Shown here in pieces: positions 23,779 to 32,908 of a stretch of DNA of 64,000 bases. The notes under the pieces were generated by a model. That model did not search any database and was not told where the DNA came from. It was given only the letters and a program-made list of their open reading frames with translations. Where the stretch lies: assembly GCA_965217605.1 (NCBI GenBank), contig CBDCJB010000004.1, positions 186,001-250,000 on the forward strand, given 5' to 3'. Positions within the stretch are counted from its first letter, which is position 1, and the number at the start of each line of letters is the position of its first letter. The translations under genes were made by a program, and so were the position numbers. The DNA comes from JAYYZW01 sp965217605 (lineage in GTDB: Bacteria; Pseudomonadota; Gammaproteobacteria; Ga0077536).

Positions 23779-26370
23779 ATGCGCGCGGACAAAATGACCA
23801 ACAAATTTCAGATCGCGCTCAGCGAGGCGCAGAGCCTGGCTATCGGTCTGGATCACCAGTTCGTCGAGCCGCTGCATGCGATGGCCGCTTTGCTCGATCA
23901 AGAGGGCAGCATGGTACGGCAGGTCTTGATCGACACCGGCGTCGACGTATCGCACTTACGCTCCCAACTGGGCCGCAGCATCGAGCGCTTGCCGAAAGTC
24001 GAGGGGACTGCGGGAGAAGTCCATCCGTCGAACAGCCTCGTCAAACTGTTGAACATTACCGACAAACTCGCCCAGGAACGCAAGGATGCCTATGTAGCGA
24101 GCGAGTTGTTCGTACTTGCTTCGCTACAGGACACCGGTGAGCTCGGGAGTTTGTTACACGAACTCGGCGCGAATGAAGCAAACTTGCGCGACGCGATAGA
24201 CAATTTGCGCGGCGGCGAAGCCGTCGGGGATCCCAACGCAGAAGAACAGCGCCAAGCGCTCGAGAAGTTCACCATCGACCTCACGGAACGCGCCGAACAA
24301 GGCAAACTCGATCCGGTGATCGGCCGTGACGAGGAGATCCGCCGCACGATCCAAGTTCTGCAGCGCCGCACGAAGAACAATCCCGTATTGATCGGTGAGC
24401 CGGGAGTTGGGAAAACGGCCATCGTCGAAGGACTCGCGCAGCGCATCGTGAATCGTGAGGTATCCGAGGGTCTGAAGCGGAAACGCGTGCTTTCGCTGGA
24501 CATGGGCGCCTTGATTGCGGGCGCCAAATATCGTGGCGAGTTCGAGGAACGGCTCAAGGCCGTACTCAACGACCTTGCAAAGCAAGGCGGTCAGATCATC
24601 ATCTTCATCGACGAGCTGCACACCATGGTCGGCGCCGGTAAAGCGGAAGGCGCAATGGATGCGGGCAATATGCTCAAACCGGCGCTTGCCCGCGGCGAGC
24701 TTCATTGCATCGGCGCGACCACGCTCGACGAGTACCGGCAACACGTCGAAAAGGACGCCGCGCTCGAACGCCGTTTCCAGAAAGTGCTGGTCGATGAACC
24801 GTCGATCGAAAATGCCATCGCAATCCTGCGCGGATTGAAGGAACGCTATGCGGTGCACCACGGTGTGGAGATCACCGATTCCGCGATCATCGCATCAGCC
24901 AATTTGTCGAGTCGCTATATCACCGACCGCCAACTGCCGGACAAGGCCATCGATCTGATCGACGAAGCAGCGAGCCGTATCAGTATTGAAATCGACTCGA
25001 AACCTGAAAGCATGGATCGGCTCGACCGCCGCGCCATCCAGTTGAAGATCGAACGTGAAGCGCTACGCAAAGAGCAGGACGACGCGTCCGCGCGCCGACT
25101 CGAAGATCTCGACAAACAGATCGGCGAAGTGGAACGGGAATACGCCGATCTCGAGAAGATCTGGAAAGCCGAAAAAGCAGCGCTGGCAGGGACCCACCAG
25201 GTTCAAGCCGAGTTGGAACGCGCCCGCATGGAGTTCGAAAACGCGAGACGCGCAAGTGACCTCAACCGCATGTCCGAATTGCAGTACGGCATCATTCCCG
25301 AACTCTCGAAGCAACTCGCGGTTGCTTCGCATCGCGAAAACTCCGCGCAGCAATTGTTGCGCAACCGTGTCACCGCCGAGGAAGTCGCCGAAATCGTATC
25401 GAAATGGACCGGCATACCGGTTGCGAAGATGCTCGAAGGTGAGCGCGAAAAACTGCTCCGTATGGAAGAGGCCCTGCATGCTCGCGTCGTCGGCCAGGGC
25501 GAAGCAGTGAACGCGGTCGCTAACGCGATTCGCCGTTCCCGCGCCGGCCTATCCGATCCCGATCGGCCGAACGGCTCGTTCATGTTTTTAGGCCCGACCG
25601 GAGTCGGTAAGACCGAGCTCTGCAAAACACTCGCAGAATTCCTTTTCGACAGCGAGGATGCGCTGGTACGCGTCGACATGTCCGAGTACATGGAAAAACA
25701 CGCAGTCGCCCGTCTGATCGGCGCACCGCCGGGATACGTAGGCTATGAAGAGGGCGGTTACCTGACCGAAGCCGTACGTCGCAAACCTTACTCGGTGCTG
25801 CTACTCGACGAGGTCGAAAAAGCGCATCCGGACGTCTTCAACATTCTGCTGCAGGTGCTCGACGACGGCCGCCTTACCGATGGTCATGGGCGCACGGTCG
25901 ACTTTCGAAACACCGTGATCGTCATGACTTCGAACCTCGGGTCAGACGCGATCCAGAGTATGACGTCCGATCGTGAATACGACCGCATGAAAGACGCCGT
26001 GATGCAGGTCGTCTCGACCAACTTCCGACCCGAGTTCATCAATCGCATCGACGATGTCGTGGTGTTCCATGCCCTGGAGCAGGCGCAGATCCGCGCGATA
26101 GCGGAAGTCCAGATCGCGGGCCTGGAGAAGCGGCTGGCTGAACAGGAGATGATGCTTGAGATCACCTCCGCCGCCCTGGACAAGTTGGGCGAAGCCGGCT
26201 TCGACCCGGTCTACGGGGCGCGGCCACTCAAACGCGCGATTCAGAACCTCTTGGAAACGCCATTGGCGGAAGCGATTCTCCACGGCCGTTACCAGGCCGG
26301 CGACACCGTACATGTCGATTGCGGCGACAGCGGCTTGATACTCGACGGAGCCCGCGCTGATGCGGCTTGA
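23779..26370 (+). CDS. clpB: ATP-dependent chaperone ClpB
   Basis: An 863-residue Hsp100 disaggregase that works with DnaK to resolubilise aggregated proteins. The N-terminal Clp repeat domain (MRADKMTNKFQIALSEAQSL) is followed by the first AAA+ module with Walker A GEPGVGKTAIVEGL. The coiled-coil middle domain (about 400-530) is rich in Glu/Arg/Lys, and the second AAA+ module has GPTGVGKTELCKTLAEFL, with MSEYMEKHAVARLIGAPPGY. The length equals that of E. coli ClpB (857). Start chosen by match to the family N-terminus. A sigma-32-like promoter lies upstream. Confidence 0.97.
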   Translation: MRADKMTNKFQIALSEAQSLAIGLDHQFVEPLHAMAALLDQEGSMVRQVLIDTGVDVSHLRSQLGRSIERLPKVEGTAGEVHPSNSLVKLLNITDKLAQERKDAYVASELFVLASLQDTGELGSLLHELGANEANLRDAIDNLRGGEAVGDPNAEEQRQALEKFTIDLTERAEQGKLDPVIGRDEEIRRTIQVLQRRTKNNPVLIGEPGVGKTAIVEGLAQRIVNREVSEGLKRKRVLSLDMGALIAGAKYRGEFEERLKAVLNDLAKQGGQIIIFIDELHTMVGAGKAEGAMDAGNMLKPALARGELHCIGATTLDEYRQHVEKDAALERRFQKVLVDEPSIENAIAILRGLKERYAVHHGVEITDSAIIASANLSSRYITDRQLPDKAIDLIDEAASRISIEIDSKPESMDRLDRRAIQLKIEREALRKEQDDASARRLEDLDKQIGEVEREYADLEKIWKAEKAALAGTHQVQAELERARMEFENARRASDLNRMSELQYGIIPELSKQLAVASHRENSAQQLLRNRVTAEEVAEIVSKWTGIPVAKMLEGEREKLLRMEEALHARVVGQGEAVNAVANAIRRSRAGLSDPDRPNGSFMFLGPTGVGKTELCKTLAEFLFDSEDALVRVDMSEYMEKHAVARLIGAPPGYVGYEEGGYLTEAVRRKPYSVLLLDEVEKAHPDVFNILLQVLDDGRLTDGHGRTVDFRNTVIVMTSNLGSDAIQSMTSDREYDRMKDAVMQVVSTNFRPEFINRIDDVVVFHALEQAQIRAIAEVQIAGLEKRLAEQEMMLEITSAALDKLGEAGFDPVYGARPLKRAIQNLLETPLAEAILHGRYQAGDTVHVDCGDSGLILDGARADAA

Positions 26371-26494
26371 ACGGCGACGCCGCGCGGCTTGTAACACGGC
26401 AGTGCAGTTCTCAGAAATCGCCCGCTCTTGTAGCTATTTAGCGTCGATTAATCTACCATTTTGTGTGGAACCAACCGACCGGTGAACTATTCCA

Positions 26495-28216
26495 ATGGCG
26501 GTATCGAGTAACCGGGTGCCTTTAAGCGGCCTGGCCCGCAAGCTTGTCGCTGACGGCCTCCTTGAAGAAGAAGCGGCGAGCCAGGCGTTTCAGGACGCAC
26601 TCAGCAATAAGGTCCCCTTCGTAAAATTCCTGGTCGAAAACGGCCTTGGCGAGAGTAAAGTCATCGCCCAGGCGGCATCGCAGGAATTCGGCGTCCCCAT
26701 CGTCGACATCGACGTGCTGGAGATCGACCCCGACATCATCAAGATCGTCAGTCAGGATCTGGTTACCAAGCACAGCGCGCTGCCTTTGTTCAAACGCGGC
26801 ACTCGGGTGTTCGTCGGCGTTGCGGACCCCACCAATCTACAGGCGCTGGATGAAATCAAGTTCAATATCGGCGGCGGCAGCACCGAAGCCGTGGTTGTCG
26901 AATGGGACAAACTGTCGAAAGCGATCGATCAGGCGCTCGAGGACGCCGACGGCGGACTCGGGGATATGGAGGACGGGGACCTCGAGGACTTTGACGATCT
27001 CGAAGTGAGCGATGGGGAGCAGGAGCAGCAGGACGACGCAGAAATCGACGACGCTCCAGTCGTCCGCTTTGTCAACAAATGCCTATTGGACGCGATCAAA
27101 AAGGGTGCGTCTGATCTCCATTTCGAACCTTACGAAAAAATCTACCGCGTGCGATTTCGAATCGACGGCGTGCTCGAGGAAGTATCGCGCCCGCCGCTCG
27201 CGCTCGCCGGCAAGATTGCGGCGCGTATCAAGGTCATGTCGCGGCTCGACGTATCCGAACGCCGCGTACCGCAGGACGGCCGCATCAAGCTGAAGCTGTC
27301 TAAAACCAAGGCTATCGATTTTCGTGTCAGTACTTGCCCCACGCTGTTCGGAGAGAAATCCGTTCTGCGTATCCTCGACTCCGACGCGGCGAAGTTGCAG
27401 ATCGATCAACTGGGTTACGAGGAACACCAGAAAGAACTCTTCCTCAAAAACCTTGTGAAACCCTACGGGATGTTCCTGGTTACCGGGCCTACCGGTAGCG
27501 GTAAAACCGTGTCGCTCTACACCGGCATCAATATCCTCAACAAGGACGACGTAAACATTTCGACGGCGGAAGACCCGGTGGAAATCAATCTCGCCGGCGT
27601 CAACCAGGTCCAGGTCGACGAGCGTACCGGCATGTTGTTTACGAAAGCCCTCAAAGCGTTTCTGCGCCAGGACCCGGACATCATTCTGGTCGGTGAAATC
27701 CGCGACCTCGAAACAGGCTCGATCGCGGTCAAGGCCGCACAGACCGGTCACATGGTGATGTCGACGCTACATACGAACGACGGTCCTCAGACCTTGACTC
27801 GACTGCAGGATATGGGCATTCAGGCCTTCGCGGTGGCGACCACAATCAATCTCATCACCGGCCAGCGGCTATGCCGCCGGCTGCATAGCGACTACAAAGT
27901 CCCCATCGAAATGCCGGCGGATGCGCTGCTCGAAGAAGGCTTTCCGGCGGACTGGGTCGAAGACGGCATCAAGGTATTCGGCCCGGGTGACGGCGGCACG
28001 GATTGCCCGAGCGGCTACAAGGGACGCGCGGGTATTTATCAAGTCATGCCGATCTCCGACGCTATGAGCCGACTGATCATCGAGGGCGCCAACGCCGTTC
28101 AACTTGCTGATCAGTCCCTTGAAGAAGGGATCTGGGACATACGTAAATCGGGTCTGTCGAAAGTCAGAGCAGGCGTCACCAGCCTTGCAGAAGTCAATCG
28201 CGTGACAGTGGAGTAA
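26495..28216 (+). CDS. pilB: Type IV-A pilus assembly ATPase PilB
   Basis: A 573-residue extension motor. The N-terminal MshEN-like domain (1-150) is followed by an acidic linker (DGDLEDFDDLEVSDGEQEQQ). The ATPase core has the Walker A motif GPTGSGKTVSLY. The Asp box includes ISTAEDPVEINLAGVNQVQV, Walker B is ILVGEIRDLET and the His box MVMSTLHTNDG. Most PilB/GspE proteins bind zinc with two Cys pairs near the C-terminus; here only one Cys of each pair remains (GQRLCRRLH and GGTDCPSGYKGR). The next gene pilC starts 3 bases after the stop. Confidence 0.96.
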   Translation: MAVSSNRVPLSGLARKLVADGLLEEEAASQAFQDALSNKVPFVKFLVENGLGESKVIAQAASQEFGVPIVDIDVLEIDPDIIKIVSQDLVTKHSALPLFKRGTRVFVGVADPTNLQALDEIKFNIGGGSTEAVVVEWDKLSKAIDQALEDADGGLGDMEDGDLEDFDDLEVSDGEQEQQDDAEIDDAPVVRFVNKCLLDAIKKGASDLHFEPYEKIYRVRFRIDGVLEEVSRPPLALAGKIAARIKVMSRLDVSERRVPQDGRIKLKLSKTKAIDFRVSTCPTLFGEKSVLRILDSDAAKLQIDQLGYEEHQKELFLKNLVKPYGMFLVTGPTGSGKTVSLYTGINILNKDDVNISTAEDPVEINLAGVNQVQVDERTGMLFTKALKAFLRQDPDIILVGEIRDLETGSIAVKAAQTGHMVMSTLHTNDGPQTLTRLQDMGIQAFAVATTINLITGQRLCRRLHSDYKVPIEMPADALLEEGFPADWVEDGIKVFGPGDGGTDCPSGYKGRAGIYQVMPISDAMSRLIIEGANAVQLADQSLEEGIWDIRKSGLSKVRAGVTSLAEVNRVTVE

Positions 28217-28219
28217 GCC

Positions 28220-29440
28220 ATGGCAGAAGCTGCAGCCAAAATGGACATGTTCGCTTGGGAAGGCGTCGACAAAGCTGGAAAGCGTATCAAAGGAGAAATG
28301 TCCGGCCGCAATGACGCGCTCGTCAAAGCGCAGCTTCGCAGTCAGGGCGTCAACCCGCTCAAAGTCAAAAAGAAGGGCAAACCCTTATTCGGTGCCTCCG
28401 GTGGCAAGATCTCGACCAAAGACATTACCGTTTTTGCTCGCCAATTAGCGACCATGATGTCGTCCGGTGTACCACTGGTACAGTCCTTTGAAATCGTCGG
28501 GCGCGGCCATGAAAACAAGGCCATGCAAGAGCTCATCATGACCATTAAAGGCGATGTGGAAGCCGGTGGCTCATTGAACGAGGCGTTTTCGAGACATCCT
28601 AAATATTTCAACGAGCTCTTTGTAAACCTGGTCGTTGCCGGTGAACACGCCGGTATTCTCGAGGATATTCTCCACAAACTCGCGACCTATATGGAAAAGA
28701 CCGAAGCGCTGAAATCGAAGATCAAAGGCGCGATGTTCTATCCGATAGCGGTCGTGGTGGTCGCATTCGTGATCACGTGCATACTCATGATCTTCGTCAT
28801 TCCACAATTCCAGGAACTCTTTTCGGGATTCGGCGCCGATCTTCCGGCATTGACGATGATGGTCATCCAGATGTCCAAGTGGTTTCAAGCCAATTGGTGG
28901 ATCATGATAGGCGGCATTGTCGGCGGCGTTATCTTCATCATGCAGATGATGAAGAAATCGTTGAAATTTGCGCATTTCGTCGATCGCCTGCTGCTCAAGA
29001 TCCCCGTGTTGGGTGACATACTCAACAAATCCGCCATCGCTCGCTTCGCACGAACGCTCGCCACGATGTTCGCCGCGGGCACGCCGTTGATGGAAGCGAT
29101 GACTTCGGTCGCGGGGGCGTGCGGCAACATCGTCTACTATGATGCCGTCATGAAAATGCGTGACGAAGTCGCTACCGGTACGCAAATGCAGGCTGCGATG
29201 CGTGACGCCAACATATTCCCGAATATGGTCGTGCAGATGGTCGCCATCGGTGAGGAATCCGGTGCGCTCGACTCGATGTTATCGAAGGTCGCAGACTGGT
29301 ATGAACAGGAGGTCGATGACGCAGTCGATTCGCTGACGAGTTTGCTCGAGCCGATCATCATGGCCGTGCTCGGCGTTCTCATTGGCGGGCTGATCGTCGC
29401 GATGTATCTACCCATTTTCAAGATCGGCCAAGTCGTCTAA
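28220..29440 (+). CDS. pilC: Type IV pilus inner-membrane platform protein PilC
   Basis: A 406-residue GspF-family protein that couples the PilB motor to pilin assembly. Two repeated GspF domains (about 70-190 and 275-395) show FARQLATMMSSGVPLVQSFE and FARTLATMFAAGTPLMEAMT, each followed by a membrane helix. The N-terminal region has FAWEGVDKAGKRIKGE, typical of PilC/PilG. The last membrane segment is MAVLGVLIGGLIVAMYLPIF. It follows pilB by 3 bases. Confidence 0.96.
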   Translation: MAEAAAKMDMFAWEGVDKAGKRIKGEMSGRNDALVKAQLRSQGVNPLKVKKKGKPLFGASGGKISTKDITVFARQLATMMSSGVPLVQSFEIVGRGHENKAMQELIMTIKGDVEAGGSLNEAFSRHPKYFNELFVNLVVAGEHAGILEDILHKLATYMEKTEALKSKIKGAMFYPIAVVVVAFVITCILMIFVIPQFQELFSGFGADLPALTMMVIQMSKWFQANWWIMIGGIVGGVIFIMQMMKKSLKFAHFVDRLLLKIPVLGDILNKSAIARFARTLATMFAAGTPLMEAMTSVAGACGNIVYYDAVMKMRDEVATGTQMQAAMRDANIFPNMVVQMVAIGEESGALDSMLSKVADWYEQEVDDAVDSLTSLLEPIIMAVLGVLIGGLIVAMYLPIFKIGQVV

Positions 29441-29477
29441 AGACCCTATCTCAACATTTTTCGCCCCGATTTCGGAT

Positions 29478-29524
29478 CGCCACCCCACCCCGACTGGTTG
29501 ATCCCAACGGTCGGGGCGGGGCGG
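29478..29524. repeat. GC-rich hairpin between pilC and pilD
   Basis: CACCCCACCCCGAC and GTCGGGGCGGGG pair with one mismatch. Further pairing (GTTG / CAAC) inside gives a long hairpin in the 100-base pilC-pilD gap. No T-run follows, so it is not a classical terminator. It may stabilise upstream pilBC RNA or lower pilD expression. Confidence 0.55.
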
Positions 29525-29540
29525 CACGGTCCGCACGACA

Positions 29541-30443
29541 ATGGGCATGATTGACGTCTTTGCTGCTCACCCCGGTTTTTTTGTCGGCACGATGACAGCG
29601 CTCGGGCTTCTCATCGGCAGTTTTCTCAATGTTGTCGTGTTGAGATTGCCGGTGATGATGGAACGGGAATGGCGCTCCGAGTGCCGCACGCTTCTCGAAA
29701 TCGACGATACCGAAAACGACGCCGAGCCTTTCGACTTGATCCGCCCGCGTTCGCGCTGCCCCAGTTGCGAACACTTGATCACCGCGCTGGATAATGTGCC
29801 GGTCTTGAGTTACCTCGCGCTGCAAGGGCGTTGCCGTCACTGTAATACGGCGATCTCGCTGCGCTACCCCATTGTCGAAACCGTGGCGGGATTAGCCGGT
29901 GGTTATGCGGCTTGGCATTTTGGTGTATCTGCGGACCCCCTGACCTACGCATTGCTCGGGAAATGTCTGGCGGCGGCGGCGTTCGTGTGGGCGTTAATCG
30001 CACTCGCGCTCATCGATTTCGATACCCATTACCTGCCCGACAGCATCACCATACCGCTGCTCTGGTCCGGTATTGTATTGAGTTTTTTCGCTGTTTTCTC
30101 CAGTGACCTGAATTCATCGGTGCTCGGCGCCGTGCTTGGGTATTTGAGTCTCTGGAGTATCTACTGGATCTTCAAATTGATTACCAAGAAAGAGGGTATG
30201 GGTTACGGCGATTTCAAGCTTCTCGCGGCGCTCGGTGCCTGGATGGGCTGGCAGGCGCTTCCCGCAATTATTCTCATTTCCTCGGCGATCGGTGCGGCCA
30301 TCGGTTTGACCATGATCGCCAGCGGTCTCATGAAGCGATCGCAGCAAATTCCATTTGGTCCCTATCTTGCCCTCGCCGGTATCGTCGCTCTTTTTTGTGA
30401 AGAGCCGCTTGCAGGCTTGTTCGCCGGATCGACTTCATTGTGA
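29541..30443 (+). CDS. pilD: Prepilin peptidase / N-methyltransferase PilD
   Basis: A 300-residue bifunctional membrane aspartyl protease that cuts the prepilin leader and methylates the new N-terminus. The cytoplasmic zinc loop is complete, with CPSC and CRHC (about residues 73-100). Catalytic aspartates lie in ALIDFDTHYLPD and in GMGYGDFKLLAALGAW. Eight or so membrane helices. Substrates likely include PilA in this window and minor pilins elsewhere. The TGA stop shares one base with the coaE ATG. Confidence 0.96.
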   Translation: MGMIDVFAAHPGFFVGTMTALGLLIGSFLNVVVLRLPVMMEREWRSECRTLLEIDDTENDAEPFDLIRPRSRCPSCEHLITALDNVPVLSYLALQGRCRHCNTAISLRYPIVETVAGLAGGYAAWHFGVSADPLTYALLGKCLAAAAFVWALIALALIDFDTHYLPDSITIPLLWSGIVLSFFAVFSSDLNSSVLGAVLGYLSLWSIYWIFKLITKKEGMGYGDFKLLAALGAWMGWQALPAIILISSAIGAAIGLTMIASGLMKRSQQIPFGPYLALAGIVALFCEEPLAGLFAGSTSL

Positions 30444-31054
30444 TGCCGACTTTTGTCGTCGGTGTCACCGGTGGGATCGGCTCGGGCAAGACAACGGTTT
30501 GCAATGAATTCTCAACCAGGCACGAAGTACCCGTGATCGACGCCGACGCGATTGCCCGTGAAGTCGTAGAACCCGGACAACCCGCATTGAACCACGTTGT
30601 CGACGCATTCGGTCCGGAAGTACTCGACGACGGCGGCTGCCTCGATCGCGCTTATCTCAAACGCATCGTCTTTGCCGATGAATCCAAGCGTAAACTACTG
30701 GAAAGCCTGCTTCATCCCGAAATACGCCGCCAACTCGACGCGCGGGTTCGCGTTATCCGTGAAGCGTACTGTCTGCTCTGCATCCCCCTCCTTGCCGAAG
30801 GCAAAGAAAACGAATCGATCGACAGAATTCTGGTCGTCGATTGTGAAGAGGCACTTCAGATCGCTCGCGTTCGAGAACGAGACAATTTGACAGAGCAAGA
30901 GGTGATCGCAATTATGCGCACACAGGCGTCACGGGAAGCGCGATTGCAGATAGCTGACGACGTCATAGTGAATGATGGTGATGCTGCGTTGCTAGGTGAG
31001 CGGGTAGATGAATTACACGGTAGCTACCTCGAGCTTGCTGGATCCAGAGCATGA
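30443..31054 (+). CDS. coaE: Dephospho-CoA kinase
   Basis: A 203-residue P-loop kinase for the last step of coenzyme A synthesis. P-loop VTGGIGSGKTTVCNEF near the N-terminus; VIDADAIAREVVEPGQ holds the catalytic/substrate aspartates; LLESLLHPEIRRQL and VVDCEEALQIARVRERDNLTE form the lid and CoA-binding parts. ATG at 30443 overlaps the pilD stop; an in-frame GTG immediately precedes it. The pilBCD-coaE order is conserved across gammaproteobacteria. Confidence 0.95.
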   Translation: MPTFVVGVTGGIGSGKTTVCNEFSTRHEVPVIDADAIAREVVEPGQPALNHVVDAFGPEVLDDGGCLDRAYLKRIVFADESKRKLLESLLHPEIRRQLDARVRVIREAYCLLCIPLLAEGKENESIDRILVVDCEEALQIARVRERDNLTEQEVIAIMRTQASREARLQIADDVIVNDGDAALLGERVDELHGSYLELAGSRA

Positions 31055-31067
31055 AGACGACTTGAAG

Positions 31068-31883
31068 ATGAAGGACGAGGAGTCCGCAAGGCAAGCCAGC
31101 TTGTTCCCTGAGGGCGGGCATCCGGTCGTCTACGAACAACCGCTCACCGAACGCATTAGAAACTGCCTGCGTTTGGAGCATTTGTTCGTGGGGATCGAAT
31201 CCGGCATACACGGCGGCAGTGCCTGGGATGCCCGCGGGGCGCTTACCCGCATACTCGAAGTCAGTGATTTCCTTGTACGAACGGATATCAAAGGTGCGCT
31301 GATTAAGGAAATGGAGCGCGAGATCGCCACGTTCAACAGCCTGCGCAACAATCCCGGTGTCAGCCCCGAAGCGTTGGACAAGACCTTTGACACGATCAAC
31401 GACGTGTTATCGAAGCTGAAGGCGCCGGATTGCCAGCCGGGCAATCGGCTGCGTAATGACGAGCTCGCCAATCAGGTTCGCCAACGTATCAACATTCCGG
31501 GAGGGACCTGCAGCTTCGACCTTCCGGCCTTGCATTTCTGGCTGAATATCGAGCCGGAACTACGCGCTGAACAACTGGCGGAATGGATGCAGGATCTGCA
31601 GATTATCGATACGGCGACGCGCACGATTCTCGGCTTGATTCGCGGTAGCAGTAATCCACGAACAGTGACGGCCACGCAAGGCTTCTATCAACAGCAGATC
31701 GATCCAGCCGTACCCTGCCAGATCGTGCGCGTCGTGCTGAGTCCGGAAGTCGAGATCTACCCCGAGATCAGTGGCGGAAAGTACCGGTTCACGATCCGGT
31801 TTTACACCCAGAGGGATACGAGTAGTCGGGCGGCACAGGTCAAGGACGACACTGAATTTGAACTTCACTGTTGCGGGATTTGA
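31068..31883 (+). CDS. zapD: Cell division protein ZapD
   Basis: A protein of 271 residues from the ATG at 31068, somewhat longer than E. coli ZapD (247). It cross-links FtsZ filaments. Family features: VVYEQPLTERIRNCLRLEHLF at the N-terminus (split by a short loop), RTDIKGALIKEMEREIATF, and a beta-rich C-terminal half with FWLNIEPELRAEQLAEWM and GFYQQQIDP. An alternative ATG at 31008 with GGTGAG seven bases upstream would overlap coaE by 47 bases and add 20 residues; I cannot exclude it. The 3' end overlaps the convergent Nudix gene by 19 bases. Confidence 0.9.
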   Translation: MKDEESARQASLFPEGGHPVVYEQPLTERIRNCLRLEHLFVGIESGIHGGSAWDARGALTRILEVSDFLVRTDIKGALIKEMEREIATFNSLRNNPGVSPEALDKTFDTINDVLSKLKAPDCQPGNRLRNDELANQVRQRINIPGGTCSFDLPALHFWLNIEPELRAEQLAEWMQDLQIIDTATRTILGLIRGSSNPRTVTATQGFYQQQIDPAVPCQIVRVVLSPEVEIYPEISGGKYRFTIRFYTQRDTSSRAAQVKDDTEFELHCCGI

Positions 31884-32908
31884 CCGATCTCATAGGCTGA
31901 CGCCAGTGATGCGGTGCGACAGGCATCGATGACGTCTTTTGGATCCGCGTTGTTCCACAGGCCTCGGATCATTGCGATGCCCTGACAACCGGCTCGAAGC
32001 GCGAATCGGGCATCGTCGGCACCCAGGCCGCCCAACGCGTATACCGGGACTTTGGCGCGCTTGACGAGGCGCTGCAAACCGTTCCATCCAAGCGGCTCAG
32101 CTTGCGGATGAGACGGCGTCTCGAAGACGGGCGACACATAGATATAGTCCGCGCCCAGCCGTTCGGCATGTTGCAGCTCTCCGACGTTGTGGCACGAAGT
32201 ACTCAACAGTAAATCATCGCCCAGCGGGCGCTCGCTGAGTTGCAACAGACGCCGGCTGTTCAGATGCAAACCGTGCGCGTCGGCTAGCGCGACGTCGTCA
32301 ACGACGCCGTTGATAACCAGCTTAGATCCATATTGATTACATAGTGAGACGGATTGTGCATTGACCTGCCGAGAAACGCCCGGTCGATCGGACTTGAGGC
32401 GCAACTGCACCAATTTGATACCCGCGGCAAGGCAACGTTCCAAGTCATCCAAAAAGGCAGTCACGTCGCCGCCGAGCGGCGGCGTCACGAGCGCAATTTT
32501 TGGTAGATTCAATGCTGTCGTTACCGGTACGTTCGCTGCAGGGAAGTGAAACGACGATAATTGGCTCGGATCCACCCAGCGTATTTCCTGGCCCTCGCGC
32601 CCCACCGGTTCTCCGGTCCATTCCGCAACTTCGAGAACCTCCAGATCAACCTGTTTATCCGGGTATTGATGGAGCAGGCGGATCAAAGGTGTGGCACGCT
32701 CGATACCAATCCCGAGTTCCTCACGTAATTCGCGCGCCAATGCGTCGATCTGGCGTTCGTTGCGCTCGAGTTTGCCGCCCGGGAATTCCCACAAATCGCC
32801 CTTATCCGCGTCTGCCGAACGCAAACCAAGCAGCACGGCGCCGTCGCTACGCCGGATGACGGCGGCCGCAACATGCACTGGAAGTTCATTAACTTCGGTA
32901 TTCGGCAT
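31865..32908 (-). CDS. Nudix hydrolase fused to ThiE/TenI-like domain
   Basis: A 347-residue fusion. The N-terminal MutT-like domain (1-130) has a perfect Nudix box, GGKLERNERQIDALARELRE continuing EELGI, preceded by GLRSADADKGDLWEFPG. The C-terminal half (about 145-345) is a thiamine-phosphate-synthase-like barrel: KLVQLRLKSDRPG, VINGVVDDVALADAHGLHL, DYIYVSPVFETPSHP and VYALGGLGADDA. The usual IND motif of ThiE reads ING, so it may be TenI-like and not a true ThiE. Family members clean oxidised nucleotides (8-oxo-dGTP) by the Nudix part. It overlaps argJ by 20 bases at its start. The fusion is known in gammaproteobacteria. Confidence 0.93.
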   Translation of the reverse strand: MPNTEVNELPVHVAAAVIRRSDGAVLLGLRSADADKGDLWEFPGGKLERNERQIDALARELREELGIGIERATPLIRLLHQYPDKQVDLEVLEVAEWTGEPVGREGQEIRWVDPSQLSSFHFPAANVPVTTALNLPKIALVTPPLGGDVTAFLDDLERCLAAGIKLVQLRLKSDRPGVSRQVNAQSVSLCNQYGSKLVINGVVDDVALADAHGLHLNSRRLLQLSERPLGDDLLLSTSCHNVGELQHAERLGADYIYVSPVFETPSHPQAEPLGWNGLQRLVKRAKVPVYALGGLGADDARFALRAGCQGIAMIRGLWNNADPKDVIDACRTASLASAYEIGQIPQQ

